From positions 1 through 20,908 of the IMG/VR virus record IMGVR_UViG_3300022214_000022: DNA of 20,908 nt; one strand, 5' to 3'. The notes under the pieces were generated by a model. It was not told the DNA's origin. It saw only the letters and a program-made list of their open reading frames with translations, and made no database searches. Origin of the DNA: a virus. A program made the translations under genes and the position numbers. Positions 14,520-20,908 of this stretch are shown piece by piece; position 1 is the stretch's first letter, and each line of letters opens with the position of its first letter.

Positions 14520-16817
14520 CTACAGCGTCTTGATGGTGCGGAACGCCTGCCACGCCACGACTTCGGCGCTGTTCCGCCAGTACGCGTACAGCCCGCGCTG
14601 ACCGGACGGCCGGTTGTTGGCCGTCGCGAACATGTGCGGGATCAGCTCGACCGAGAGGCCGACCTTGTCCACGATGACGTAGCCGGCGGAGAAGTCACCG
14701 TAGGTGACTGCCGAGCTGCCGGTCGTGACCGTCGACGGTGCCGAGCTGTTCTCGTAGGCAGGCCGTCCGAGCAGCCTGTCCGGCGTGCCGTCACCGAGGA
14801 ACGCCCACAGGGAGGCGCCACCGGAGGTGTCGAACTGCCGGATGCGGTCGAACTGCGTGCCTTCGGCGACCCATGATGCGTTGGGCCGGTACCGCGGCGG
14901 CAGAGCGTTCTTGCCGCTGTAGAGGTCGGCGACCGCCAGGGTGGCGGTGGCCGCTGTCGTCACGACCGCGGTTGCGCCGACGAGGTAGCCCTGCGGCTCG
15001 TTGCTGCCGCTGCCGACGCCGGTCGTGAACTTGTCCGCCTCCAGGCTGTCCTTCGCGTCCTGGATGAGACGGGCCATCTCCGACTGGAATCCCGCCCAGT
15101 CCTCACCGATCTCGATTGAGAACGGCACGAACGCCTGTGCCTTCTCTGCCGTGATCGAGGGCTGCGCGATCGTCGGTGCGTCGTCACCGGCTTCGGTTGT
15201 CTCTGCCGCGTACGACGCGGTGATGCCTGCCGACGTGATGCCTTCCCACGTGTTGCCTGCGACGGTGACGACCCGGCTGATGCCCCTGACCGGGTTGATC
15301 TGTCCGTCCGAGGTGAGCATCACGGTCGGGTCGAGGGTGACCGGGACGGCGAACCCGCCGGCCGTGGTCGTAAGCGACGCCGCCCGCTTGAGGGCGTTGT
15401 CTTCCTCCGCGGTGAGCGGACGCTGCGCCAGGTACTTGCCGAACGCCCTGGCGTACAGCGGTGACGCTGTCTCCAGGATGTGCCGGGAGAGCCGTGCGTC
15501 CTCTCCGTCGAGCTCGCGAAGCAGGCTGGTCAGGTGCGCCTGCTGCTTCTCGTGCTCTGCCCGCTCGTGCGGGAACTGCATGATCTCGATTGCGCGTCGT
15601 GCCCCCTGCTGGAGCTTGGCGGGCACGTCCTCCCACCTGTTGAGCGTCCGGTACTCGGACACGTCGTACAGGTTGGCGGGGATGCCCTTCTGGGTGCGGA
15701 CGTTGCTGCCTCCGTCCCAGGCGGGCTTGCCGGGCGGCTCGGGTGTCTCCACCTGGCCTGCGCGGTTGAGATCCTCGAGCACCTTGCGGCGCTCCTCGAC
15801 TGCGCTGATGCGTGCCTCGATCTCGGCGCGCTCGTCGAGCAGCCCGTCCCACTCTGCCTGGGCTGCTTCGGTGAAACGCTCGGTGCCGGCTTCGGAGCCG
15901 ATGCCCTTGAGCCGTTCCGCGATCTCGGCAAGGCGCGCACGCAGCTCTTCGACTGTCTGCATGGTTGTGCCTTCCTTGGTTGTGGTGTCGGGTGCGTCGG
16001 GTTCGCGGCGCGACTCGGCGGGGTGAGCGTCAGGCTCGGCGCCGTCCGGGTCGGGTGCATCCTCCGAACGTAGGGTAGTGACTGTGGTGGATGTGGTTGT
16101 CTGGGGGACGACGATGCCGGTTGCGCCTGATGTCGTCCACGTCTGGGGGTCGGTGGTGACGCTGAGCGTGCCCGGCGACCGGGTGTTCTGCGTAATCAGC
16201 TCGGCCAGCCGCTCCGGCTGCTCCGCGAACGCCGCAACAAGGAACTCGTCGGTCATCGACCGCAGCCCCGCCGTCGCCTCCGGGTACGCCGGGAACGTGA
16301 CCGGCCCGAACTCAGCGAGGCTCACCTCCTTGATCGTGCGCTCCGGCAGCCCCTTCGGGTTCTCCTCCGACGGCTCCGGCTTCTCCCTGATCTCCTCCCG
16401 CATCACCTTGAACCGGAACGACGCGCCGTACACGCCGGCCTCGAGCCCGGGGATCAGGTCACGGTTGTAGGAGGTGTCGAACAGCGGCACCTCGTAGGCG
16501 ACACCGACGTCACCGTCTTCGGCGAGATCACGGATCGGGCCGAGCACCTTGTCGCCGATCTGCGGATCCTGCCCGTGGTTGAACAGCACCTTGATCTTGT
16601 CGCGGTTCTCCCGGATCGTCTTACGGAACGACCCTGGGGCGAGCCGCTCGAGGAAGTTGCCCTCGAACATGCTGTTGATCTCTGTGAAACGGTTGAAGAC
16701 GGCGAAGTGCCCGCCCATCGTCGGCATGCTGTCGTCGCCCGCGTCTCGCTTGAGGGTGATGCCGCGCATCGCCCGGACGAGGTTCTCGCGTGGCAGCGTG
16801 TGGTGTGGTTTCGCCAT
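14520..16817 (-). CDS. Fused prohead protease and HK97-fold major capsid protein
   Basis: This single 765-codon frame holds two functions usually encoded separately. Residues 1-200 are an HK97-type prohead protease: GHFAVFNRFTEI, His81 in LFNHGQDP and Ser133 in YGASFRFKVM are the likely catalytic His and Ser. Residues 205-285 form a Thr/Pro/Asp-rich linker. Residues 286-350 are a coiled coil (ELRARLAEIAERLKGIG, AEIEARISAVEERRKVLEDL) equivalent to the HK97 delta scaffold domain. Residues 360-765 are the capsid shell part, ending VEVVAWQAF-like (SAEVVAWQAFRTIKT). The ATG at 16817 has AGGAGA before it. A good internal start exists at Met286. After assembly the protease should cut itself and the delta domain off. 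Fusions of this type are known in some actinophages. Confidence 0.93.
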   Translation of the reverse strand: MAKPHHTLPRENLVRAMRGITLKRDAGDDSMPTMGGHFAVFNRFTEINSMFEGNFLERLAPGSFRKTIRENRDKIKVLFNHGQDPQIGDKVLGPIRDLAEDGDVGVAYEVPLFDTSYNRDLIPGLEAGVYGASFRFKVMREEIREKPEPSEENPKGLPERTIKEVSLAEFGPVTFPAYPEATAGLRSMTDEFLVAAFAEQPERLAELITQNTRSPGTLSVTTDPQTWTTSGATGIVVPQTTTSTTVTTLRSEDAPDPDGAEPDAHPAESRREPDAPDTTTKEGTTMQTVEELRARLAEIAERLKGIGSEAGTERFTEAAQAEWDGLLDERAEIEARISAVEERRKVLEDLNRAGQVETPEPPGKPAWDGGSNVRTQKGIPANLYDVSEYRTLNRWEDVPAKLQQGARRAIEIMQFPHERAEHEKQQAHLTSLLRELDGEDARLSRHILETASPLYARAFGKYLAQRPLTAEEDNALKRAASLTTTAGGFAVPVTLDPTVMLTSDGQINPVRGISRVVTVAGNTWEGITSAGITASYAAETTEAGDDAPTIAQPSITAEKAQAFVPFSIEIGEDWAGFQSEMARLIQDAKDSLEADKFTTGVGSGSNEPQGYLVGATAVVTTAATATLAVADLYSGKNALPPRYRPNASWVAEGTQFDRIRQFDTSGGASLWAFLGDGTPDRLLGRPAYENSSAPSTVTTGSSAVTYGDFSAGYVIVDKVGLSVELIPHMFATANNRPSGQRGLYAYWRNSAEVVAWQAFRTIKTL
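15960..15977 (-). promoter_or_regulatory. Internal ribosome binding site and ATG before the capsid part
   Basis: On the minus strand, AAGGAAGG (15977-15970) lies 7 bases before an in-frame ATG (15962-15960), which is codon 286 of the fused protease-capsid gene. Translation from here would give a 480-residue delta-domain plus capsid protein without protease. The site sits exactly at the junction between the low-complexity linker and the delta coiled coil. This would solve the need for few proteases and many capsid subunits. Confidence 0.55.
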
Positions 16818-16826
16818 TGGCTTCTC

Positions 16827-17954
16827 CTAGAGGGTGAGCAGCATGAGCGCTGCCTCGTCGTCTTCTTTTCGCCGCCGTGCGTCGATGAGTGCTCGTTGGT
16901 CGACTGTGGCGGCGATCTCGGCCAGTAGGTCGTCGAGGGTCGGGAGCGGGACGTGCCCGTCGGTGGTGATGTCGAGGTTGACGTTGAGCTCGGCCCGCCC
17001 GTACACGCTGCGGCGGACGGACGGGGTGAGGCTGTAGACGTAGCCGCCGCCGGGCGCGGGGCCGGTGGCGAGCGACTCGGGTGCGGTGGTGGCCTCGAAG
17101 TTGAGGGTGAGGCTGCTGTCACCGAACTGTGTTGCCGCGATCGTGCCGTTGGTTGTGATGGTGACGGTTTCCGGCAGGCTGGTGGTCGCGTACGCGGTGA
17201 CCCGCCCGGTCGTGTCGGCTGCGACAGCGGCTGTGAGGCTGCTGGAGCCGTGATGGGTTACCGCACCTGCGGTGGTGACCGAGAACGTGATCGGCACGTC
17301 GGCGGCGGCGAACGCCTCGACGAGAGCGGCTGCTGTCGCGTCGAAGGTGAGCGTGAGCGACGTTTCGCCGAAGACGGCCGCGACGACGTCACCGTCGGTG
17401 GTGGCGGTGAACGTGTAGGTGCTGACGCTGTCGGACTTCGCGCCAACGAGCCCGCTGGTGGTGGCCCCGAACTCCCACTGGCTGTCAGCGGACGCGTGCT
17501 TGGTTGCCGCACCAGCGGTCGTGGTCGTGAGGGTGATGTCGAACGCCGTGAGCCCTTGCGCGTCAACCTCGCCGGTGGTGGTGATGGCAAGGCTGATCGG
17601 CACGTCGGCGGCGCCGAGCGCCTCCGTAGCCCCGGTGGTGGTGACGGTGAGGTGGATCGGGGTGCCGTACGCGCCGCCGCCGTACTCGCCTGACCCGTAG
17701 TTGCCGTCTACCTCACCGAACGTGGTGCGCACGCCGGCGGTCGTTGCGGCCCACGAGTAGGTGCTCGAGGACGATCCTGTTGTCGCGCGCGCGCCCGATG
17801 TCGTCGCGGTGAACGTCAGATCCATCGACGCCGACGAGCTCGTGGTGCGGACGCCGTTGGTCGTGATCGTGTCGGTGAACGTCGCTGACGTCGCGCCGAA
17901 GTGCTCGGGTGTGCCGGCGGCGGCGGCCTCAATCGGCTGGTACTGCCAGTTCAT
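16827..17954 (-). CDS. Virion protein of tandem short Thr/Gly beta repeats
   Basis: This 375-residue protein is dominated by about 13 imperfect repeats of roughly 20-26 residues. Each has two strands of the type LTFTATTSG / ARATTGSSS or ITFSVTTAG / AVTHHGSSS, with a central TT(A/S/D/N)G turn. A Gly/Tyr break (GNYGSGEYGGGAYG) interrupts them near residues 85-98. Residues 310-375 change character (VRRSVYGRAELNVNLDITTD) and end in a charged helix (DARRRKEDDEAALMLL). Similar TTxG repeats occur in unannotated actinophage structural proteins, so it is probably a beta-solenoid or string-of-beads virion component. The ATG at 17954 directly follows the upstream TAG. The stop lies 9 bases before the protease-capsid start. 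Function unknown. Confidence 0.75.
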   Translation of the reverse strand: MNWQYQPIEAAAAGTPEHFGATSATFTDTITTNGVRTTSSSASMDLTFTATTSGARATTGSSSSTYSWAATTAGVRTTFGEVDGNYGSGEYGGGAYGTPIHLTVTTTGATEALGAADVPISLAITTTGEVDAQGLTAFDITLTTTTAGAATKHASADSQWEFGATTSGLVGAKSDSVSTYTFTATTDGDVVAAVFGETSLTLTFDATAAALVEAFAAADVPITFSVTTAGAVTHHGSSSLTAAVAADTTGRVTAYATTSLPETVTITTNGTIAATQFGDSSLTLNFEATTAPESLATGPAPGGGYVYSLTPSVRRSVYGRAELNVNLDITTDGHVPLPTLDDLLAEIAATVDQRALIDARRRKEDDEAALMLLTL

Positions 17955-18305
17955 CTATGCGACCTGCCGGATGCTCCAGTTGACCGTGATCGTTCCCGAT
18001 GGTGCCTTGAGCGTGAAGTCCCACCCGTGCATCAGCACAAGCGACGGTGTGACGTAGATCGGCCTGGACTGCACGTCAGTGAGTGACCACAGGTCGACGA
18101 CGCGCTGCGTGTCCCCCGACCGGCACTTCTCGTACACGCGGATCTCGAGCTCGTCGCCGGCGACCATGTCGGACACGTCGATGAACGCCTGGTAGACGCC
18201 GTCGGTGGTTTGCGCGTCCCCGGTGTCGTAGCTGGTGTCGGTGGCCATCGAGTGCTCCGTCGTGCTGATCGCCTCTGTGCCGTTGATGAGTTCGCTGATC
18301 GCCAC
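17955..18305 (-). CDS. Small beta-rich virion-associated protein, function unknown
   Basis: This 116-residue protein begins AISELINGTEAISTTEHSMA and runs through beta strands with DGVYQAFIDVSDMVAGDELE and IRVYEKCRSGDTQRVVDLWS, to a C-terminal strand (TITVNWSIRQVA). I do not recognise a named family; short proteins of this shape are frequent among actinophage fibre-related genes. I used GTG 18305 because AAGGAAG lies just upstream, and the preceding gene ends 7 bases before. The gene ends exactly one base before the next ATG. It likely forms part of the same decorative or fibre complex as its neighbours. Confidence 0.75.
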   Translation of the reverse strand: MAISELINGTEAISTTEHSMATDTSYDTGDAQTTDGVYQAFIDVSDMVAGDELEIRVYEKCRSGDTQRVVDLWSLTDVQSRPIYVTPSLVLMHGWDFTLKAPSGTITVNWSIRQVA

Positions 18306-18312
18306 GGCTTCC

Positions 18313-19158
18313 TTATCCGACTGCGTAGATGGCCCAGCCGCGGTTCTCCGCGGCGCTCGTCCTCGTCGCGAGCGCGAGCCTGGTGGCCGCCGGGATCGAG
18401 AACCTCATCCCCTGCAAGATCAGGTTCGCCCACATGCACGAAATGTTCTCCGTCGACGTCGACTCGCCGAACGGCAGGTCGGACGCGATCCACTCCGGGG
18501 TCGCCCCGGTGCCAACACGGACGATGCCGCGCTTGTTCACCCCCGTCGTGTCCGTCGCGAGGTCAACGCCCAACTGCATCGCCCGGATCGGGTAGGTGCA
18601 AGACGACGTGATCTCCGTGGTGGTGCCGTACGCGCCCGTCGACTGCGGCACACTCACCCCCGACGACGTCGCCGTGTCGGGGCCGTACGCGGTGACCCGC
18701 TGCCCGACCCAGCCGACGTTCCTGACGTGCTGATGCAGCCACACAGCGACCCTGACCGTGTCCGACGCGATCAGCGCCTGACAGCGGGCTGACAGGCGGC
18801 TGGCGGACGGAATAAACAAAGGGAAGTGGTACATCGCCGCCGTGTTCACCGCCCCCGTCAACGTGCCGACGTTCCCGGCGAGAAGGTCGGGGATCAGCAC
18901 CGTTTCCGACCCGGACGCGCCCAAACCGATGTCGACGAGCATCCTCGAGTTGGTGGATGCCGCGGTGCCGACCTCGGCCAGCATCACCGTGATCCCGTAC
19001 GACGCGCGGGCCGTCGAAGCGATCAACTCACCCGATGAGAACGCCCCCTTCGTATGCGACGATCCCGCCGCGGTGATGAGTGTCCCGAGCTCGGCGGCTG
19101 TGGTGCCGCCCACGTTCGACTCGATCACCTGCGCGCCCGTTGGCGCTGCTAGCAGCAT
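18313..19158 (-). CDS. Fibre-like virion protein with internally duplicated domain
   Basis: This 281-residue protein appears to contain two related halves. The first runs from about residue 70 to 145 (MLVDIGLGASGSETVLIPDL then FPLFIPSASRLSARCQALIA then VRVAVWLHQ). The second runs from about residue 205 to 281 (GIVRVGTGATPEWIASDLPF then MRFSIPAATRLALATRTSAA then GWAIYAVG). Each half has a strand-rich layout with an (F/L)xIP(S/A)(A/G)(S/T)RL motif, like jelly-roll domains of phage fibres. There is no signal peptide or membrane segment. The ATG at 19158 lacks a strong ribosome binding site and sits 8 bases after the upstream stop, so coupling is likely. A specific family name is not justified. 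Confidence 0.75.
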   Translation of the reverse strand: MLLAAPTGAQVIESNVGGTTAAELGTLITAAGSSHTKGAFSSGELIASTARASYGITVMLAEVGTAASTNSRMLVDIGLGASGSETVLIPDLLAGNVGTLTGAVNTAAMYHFPLFIPSASRLSARCQALIASDTVRVAVWLHQHVRNVGWVGQRVTAYGPDTATSSGVSVPQSTGAYGTTTEITSSCTYPIRAMQLGVDLATDTTGVNKRGIVRVGTGATPEWIASDLPFGESTSTENISCMWANLILQGMRFSIPAATRLALATRTSAAENRGWAIYAVG

Positions 19159-19166
19159 GTCGTCCG

Positions 19167-19559
19167 CTACGCCGCGATCGGCGTGATCGCCAGGTCAAGG
19201 TCGCCGGTCGCGATCGTGAAGTTGTCACCGGCCGTCACCGCCCGCGGTGTCGTCAGGTCGTCCGACCCCAGGAACGTGCCCGCGGTCGACGCGTCCCAGA
19301 ACGACACGTGCGAGTACGTCTCCGACGTCGACACGTTCGTCCAGGTGATGTCCGCGTCGGTGGTCATCGCCCCAGCCGCCGCCGCACTGAACGACGCCTG
19401 CTGCCTGGTCGTCTCCACCGCCGGGTTCCCGGCACCAGCCGCCCCCGGGTCACCGAGATGCAGCTTCACCCAGAACGCGGTCGGGGCTGTGATGTTCGCG
19501 GCGTTGCCGAGCGCGTCAAGGACGCTGTTCGCGAACGCCGATGCGAGTCCAACAGTCAT
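19167..19559 (-). CDS. Tail-fibre-family virion protein
   Basis: This 130-residue protein has a layout often annotated as phage tail fibre protein in actinophages: LASAFANSVLDALGNAAN at the N-terminus, a strand with WVKLHLGDPGAAGAGNPAVE, the TTRQQASFSAAAAGAM segment, TWTNVSTSETYSHVSFWDAS and the closing TAGDNFTIATGDLDLAI. It is beta-rich with no catalytic motif. The ATG at 19559 directly follows the portal stop, and the run of Glu codons at the portal C-terminus supplies the ribosome binding site (AGGAGGAG). Its location next to the portal is unusual for this family, which normally lies with tail genes. Confidence 0.8.
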   Translation of the reverse strand: MTVGLASAFANSVLDALGNAANITAPTAFWVKLHLGDPGAAGAGNPAVETTRQQASFSAAAAGAMTTDADITWTNVSTSETYSHVSFWDASTAGTFLGSDDLTTPRAVTAGDNFTIATGDLDLAITPIAA

Positions 19560-20908
19560 CTACTCCTCCTCGTATTTGACGGCGTTGCCGTCCTTGTCGC
19601 GCTGAACACGGATCTTCCGCTGCTGCTGCTGCTCCTCGTACCCGACCACGTTGCCGTCCTCGTCACGGATCACCTCGAGCGCCCGTTTCGGCCTGTCGGC
19701 GAACTCCGCTGTGAACGACACGTCGGGGGCGTCGACATGCACGTCGGGCGGCTCGACCGTCACCTGCACAGCGCCCTCCGCGATCTCCGTCGGCTCAACC
19801 CGCACCTGCACCGCACCCTCCTCGATCCGGGTCGGCTCAACCGTCACGTGCGACTGGATCGCGCCCTCGCTGACGGTCAGCTCGGGCGGCTGCACATCCA
19901 CGCGAACAGCGCCCTCCGCGATCGTCACGTCAGGGGTGTCAACCCGGATCGCCCCGTCCGCGAACTCCACCCTGGCCGGCTCCACGTTCACGTCCGCCCG
20001 GATCGCGCCCTCCGCGAACTCCACCCTGGCGGGCTCCACCGTCGTCGGTTCCACCCGCACATCCGACCGGATCGCGCCGTCCGCGATCTCAACCCTCGTC
20101 TCCGGCACATCCACGTAAATGTTGTGGGTTGGTGACGTCTCCGGCCGCGACCTCAGCATCAGCTCGGTCAGCGCGAAATCCAGCTGCCGGTTCTCCGACG
20201 CCTGCCCGTTCCCCGACGGTGCCGCAGGCTCGAGCGCCGGCTGCGCCGACGGCTGGTCTGGATCCTGCAACTGCACGCTCAGCTTGCCGGTGTGCTGCAA
20301 CCGGGCGAGATCCCCCGCCACCACCGCGCTCACCACACTGTCGGGCAGGAACCCGCCGTCGACAAGCTGGCGGATCGTGCTCGCCTCCATCGCCATGATC
20401 TCCGCCGCGTCCTTCAAGTCCTCCTTCAGGAAGCTGATGTCGCGGTCGTCGTACCACAGCTCCGCCCCGCCGGGCACCCGGATGATGTTCGCGAGGCTGC
20501 CGGCCATGTTCCGCCACAACGGCCGCAACGTCCCGTCCGCGAACCGGCGGCGCGCCATCCCGTAGTTGCCTGCGTTCAGGCTCGACCCGGCCAGCCCCTC
20601 CGACAGTCCCACGATCACCGGCGGCACACCCGCCGCCGCCGCGATCCTCGTCTCACCCGCACCCTGCGTCGCCTTGAAGTCAAGCTGCTGCAAGTCCGCG
20701 CCCACCACCGTCGCGTCAGCGCCAGCACCCAGGAACAACGTCCTGTACGCGTTCGACGAGCCCTCATGCTGCTCACGGAACTTCTCGATGAACGGCGTCA
20801 GTTTCTCCACCGAGTCCACGTCCAGTTTCACCAGCATGTTCGGTGTCGCACCGTTCTCGAAGAACCGGAGCTTATGGTCGGTCGCCGCCTTGTCCGACAT
20901 GATCTCCC
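19560..20908 (-). CDS. Portal protein (HK97 family), C-terminal part, cut by the right window edge
   Basis: The dodecameric portal is the DNA entry gate of the capsid. The frame is open to base 20908. The ATG at 20900 is probably internal, because the sequence there (DKAATDHKLRFFENGATPNM) matches the middle of HK97-type portals, and roughly 200 residues should be missing upstream. Visible hallmarks are EKFREQHEGSSNAYRTLFLG, LDFKATQGAGETRIAAAAGV, PPVIVGLSEG and SSLNAGNYGMARRRF, then the DISFLKEDLKDAAEIMAMEA helix. After about residue 245 from the 20900 ATG a long tail of short repeats follows, then a charged end (QQQQRKIRVQRDKDGN). The final Glu codons double as the ribosome binding site of the next gene. 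Confidence 0.93.
   Translation of the reverse strand, partial: EIMSDKAATDHKLRFFENGATPNMLVKLDVDSVEKLTPFIEKFREQHEGSSNAYRTLFLGAGADATVVGADLQQLDFKATQGAGETRIAAAAGVPPVIVGLSEGLAGSSLNAGNYGMARRRFADGTLRPLWRNMAGSLANIIRVPGGAELWYDDRDISFLKEDLKDAAEIMAMEASTIRQLVDGGFLPDSVVSAVVAGDLARLQHTGKLSVQLQDPDQPSAQPALEPAAPSGNGQASENRQLDFALTELMLRSRPETSPTHNIYVDVPETRVEIADGAIRSDVRVEPTTVEPARVEFAEGAIRADVNVEPARVEFADGAIRVDTPDVTIAEGAVRVDVQPPELTVSEGAIQSHVTVEPTRIEEGAVQVRVEPTEIAEGAVQVTVEPPDVHVDAPDVSFTAEFADRPKRALEVIRDEDGNVVGYEEQQQQRKIRVQRDKDGNAVKYEEE
19715..20115 (-). repeat. Seven-fold repeat in the portal C-terminal tail
   Basis: The portal tail contains seven copies of a short unit with the core (I/F/V)-A-(E/D)-G-A-(I/V)-(R/Q), such as IADGAIRSDV, FAEGAIRADV, IAEGAVRVDV and IAEGAVQVTV, joined by VEP or VEPPDV spacers. 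At DNA level two copies near 19957 and 20011 are nearly identical over about 29 bases with a 54-base (18-codon) period, indicating recent duplication. The pattern fits an extended, strand-rich or beta-solenoid tail. Confidence 0.75.

Noticed and set aside
15440-16073. Plus-strand frames opposite the delta-domain and linker part of the capsid fusion
   Set aside because: They mirror a coiled-coil coding region, giving Leu/Ala/Ser-rich shadow products, and have no start context or neighbours on that strand.
19715-20115. CRISPR-like array, suggested by regular repeats
   Set aside because: The repeats are in frame, diverged and encode a protein pattern at the portal C-terminus; there are no unique spacers of constant length.

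Overview
The window is the structural (late) gene block of a tailed double-stranded DNA phage or prophage with a long non-contractile tail (siphovirus type). The evidence is an HK97-type portal, a fused prohead protease/capsid protein, a head-tail connector, a tail terminator, a tail-tube protein, overlapping tail assembly chaperones and a tape measure protein. The DNA is GC-rich, GTG starts are frequent and genes abut or overlap by 1-4 bases. Several proteins resemble families common in phages of Actinobacteria, so an actinobacterial host is likely. This is inference. No integrase, repressor, lysis, replication, tRNA or host gene is present, so lytic phage and prophage cannot be told apart.

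All confident genes lie on the minus strand and are transcribed from right to left. In that order: (1) 20908-19560 is a portal protein cut by the window edge, with a long C-terminal tail of short repeats. (2) 19559-16827 holds four probable virion accessory proteins: a tail-fibre-family protein, an internally duplicated beta-sandwich-like protein, a small unknown, and a protein built of about 13 short Thr/Gly beta repeats. (3) 16817-14520 is a single reading frame fusing the prohead protease to the major capsid protein, with a well-placed internal ribosome binding site before the capsid part. A strong hairpin follows it. (4) 14449-10764 is a small unknown protein plus three glycosyltransferases and an NAD-dependent sugar epimerase/dehydratase. 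(5) 10767-5746 is a small fibronectin-III-like protein, a tail fibre, an 1112-residue adhesin with a glycoside-hydrolase-like barrel, and a baseplate-upper-protein-like two-domain protein. (6) 5746-3329 is connector, tail terminator, tail tube, HK97 gp10-like protein and two tail assembly chaperone frames. (7) 3329-954 is the tape measure. (8) 767-1 holds a small unknown protein and the start of a LamG-like minor tail protein cut by the left edge.

The most notable feature is that the sugar genes and host-binding genes form one translationally coupled chain. From the small protein ending at 14228 to the adhesin starting at 9737, every junction is a 4-base ATGA/GTGA overlap or a 1-base TAGTG overlap. 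This suggests a cassette that makes a sugar, attaches it to virion proteins and encodes fibres that may be the targets. The virion also appears to carry a glycan-cleaving adhesin. Placing this cassette between capsid and connector genes, rather than after the tape measure, is unusual.

There is no gene-free stretch above 300 bases. The largest gap on the minus strand is 768-953. It holds a small hairpin and a possible short plus-strand gene.
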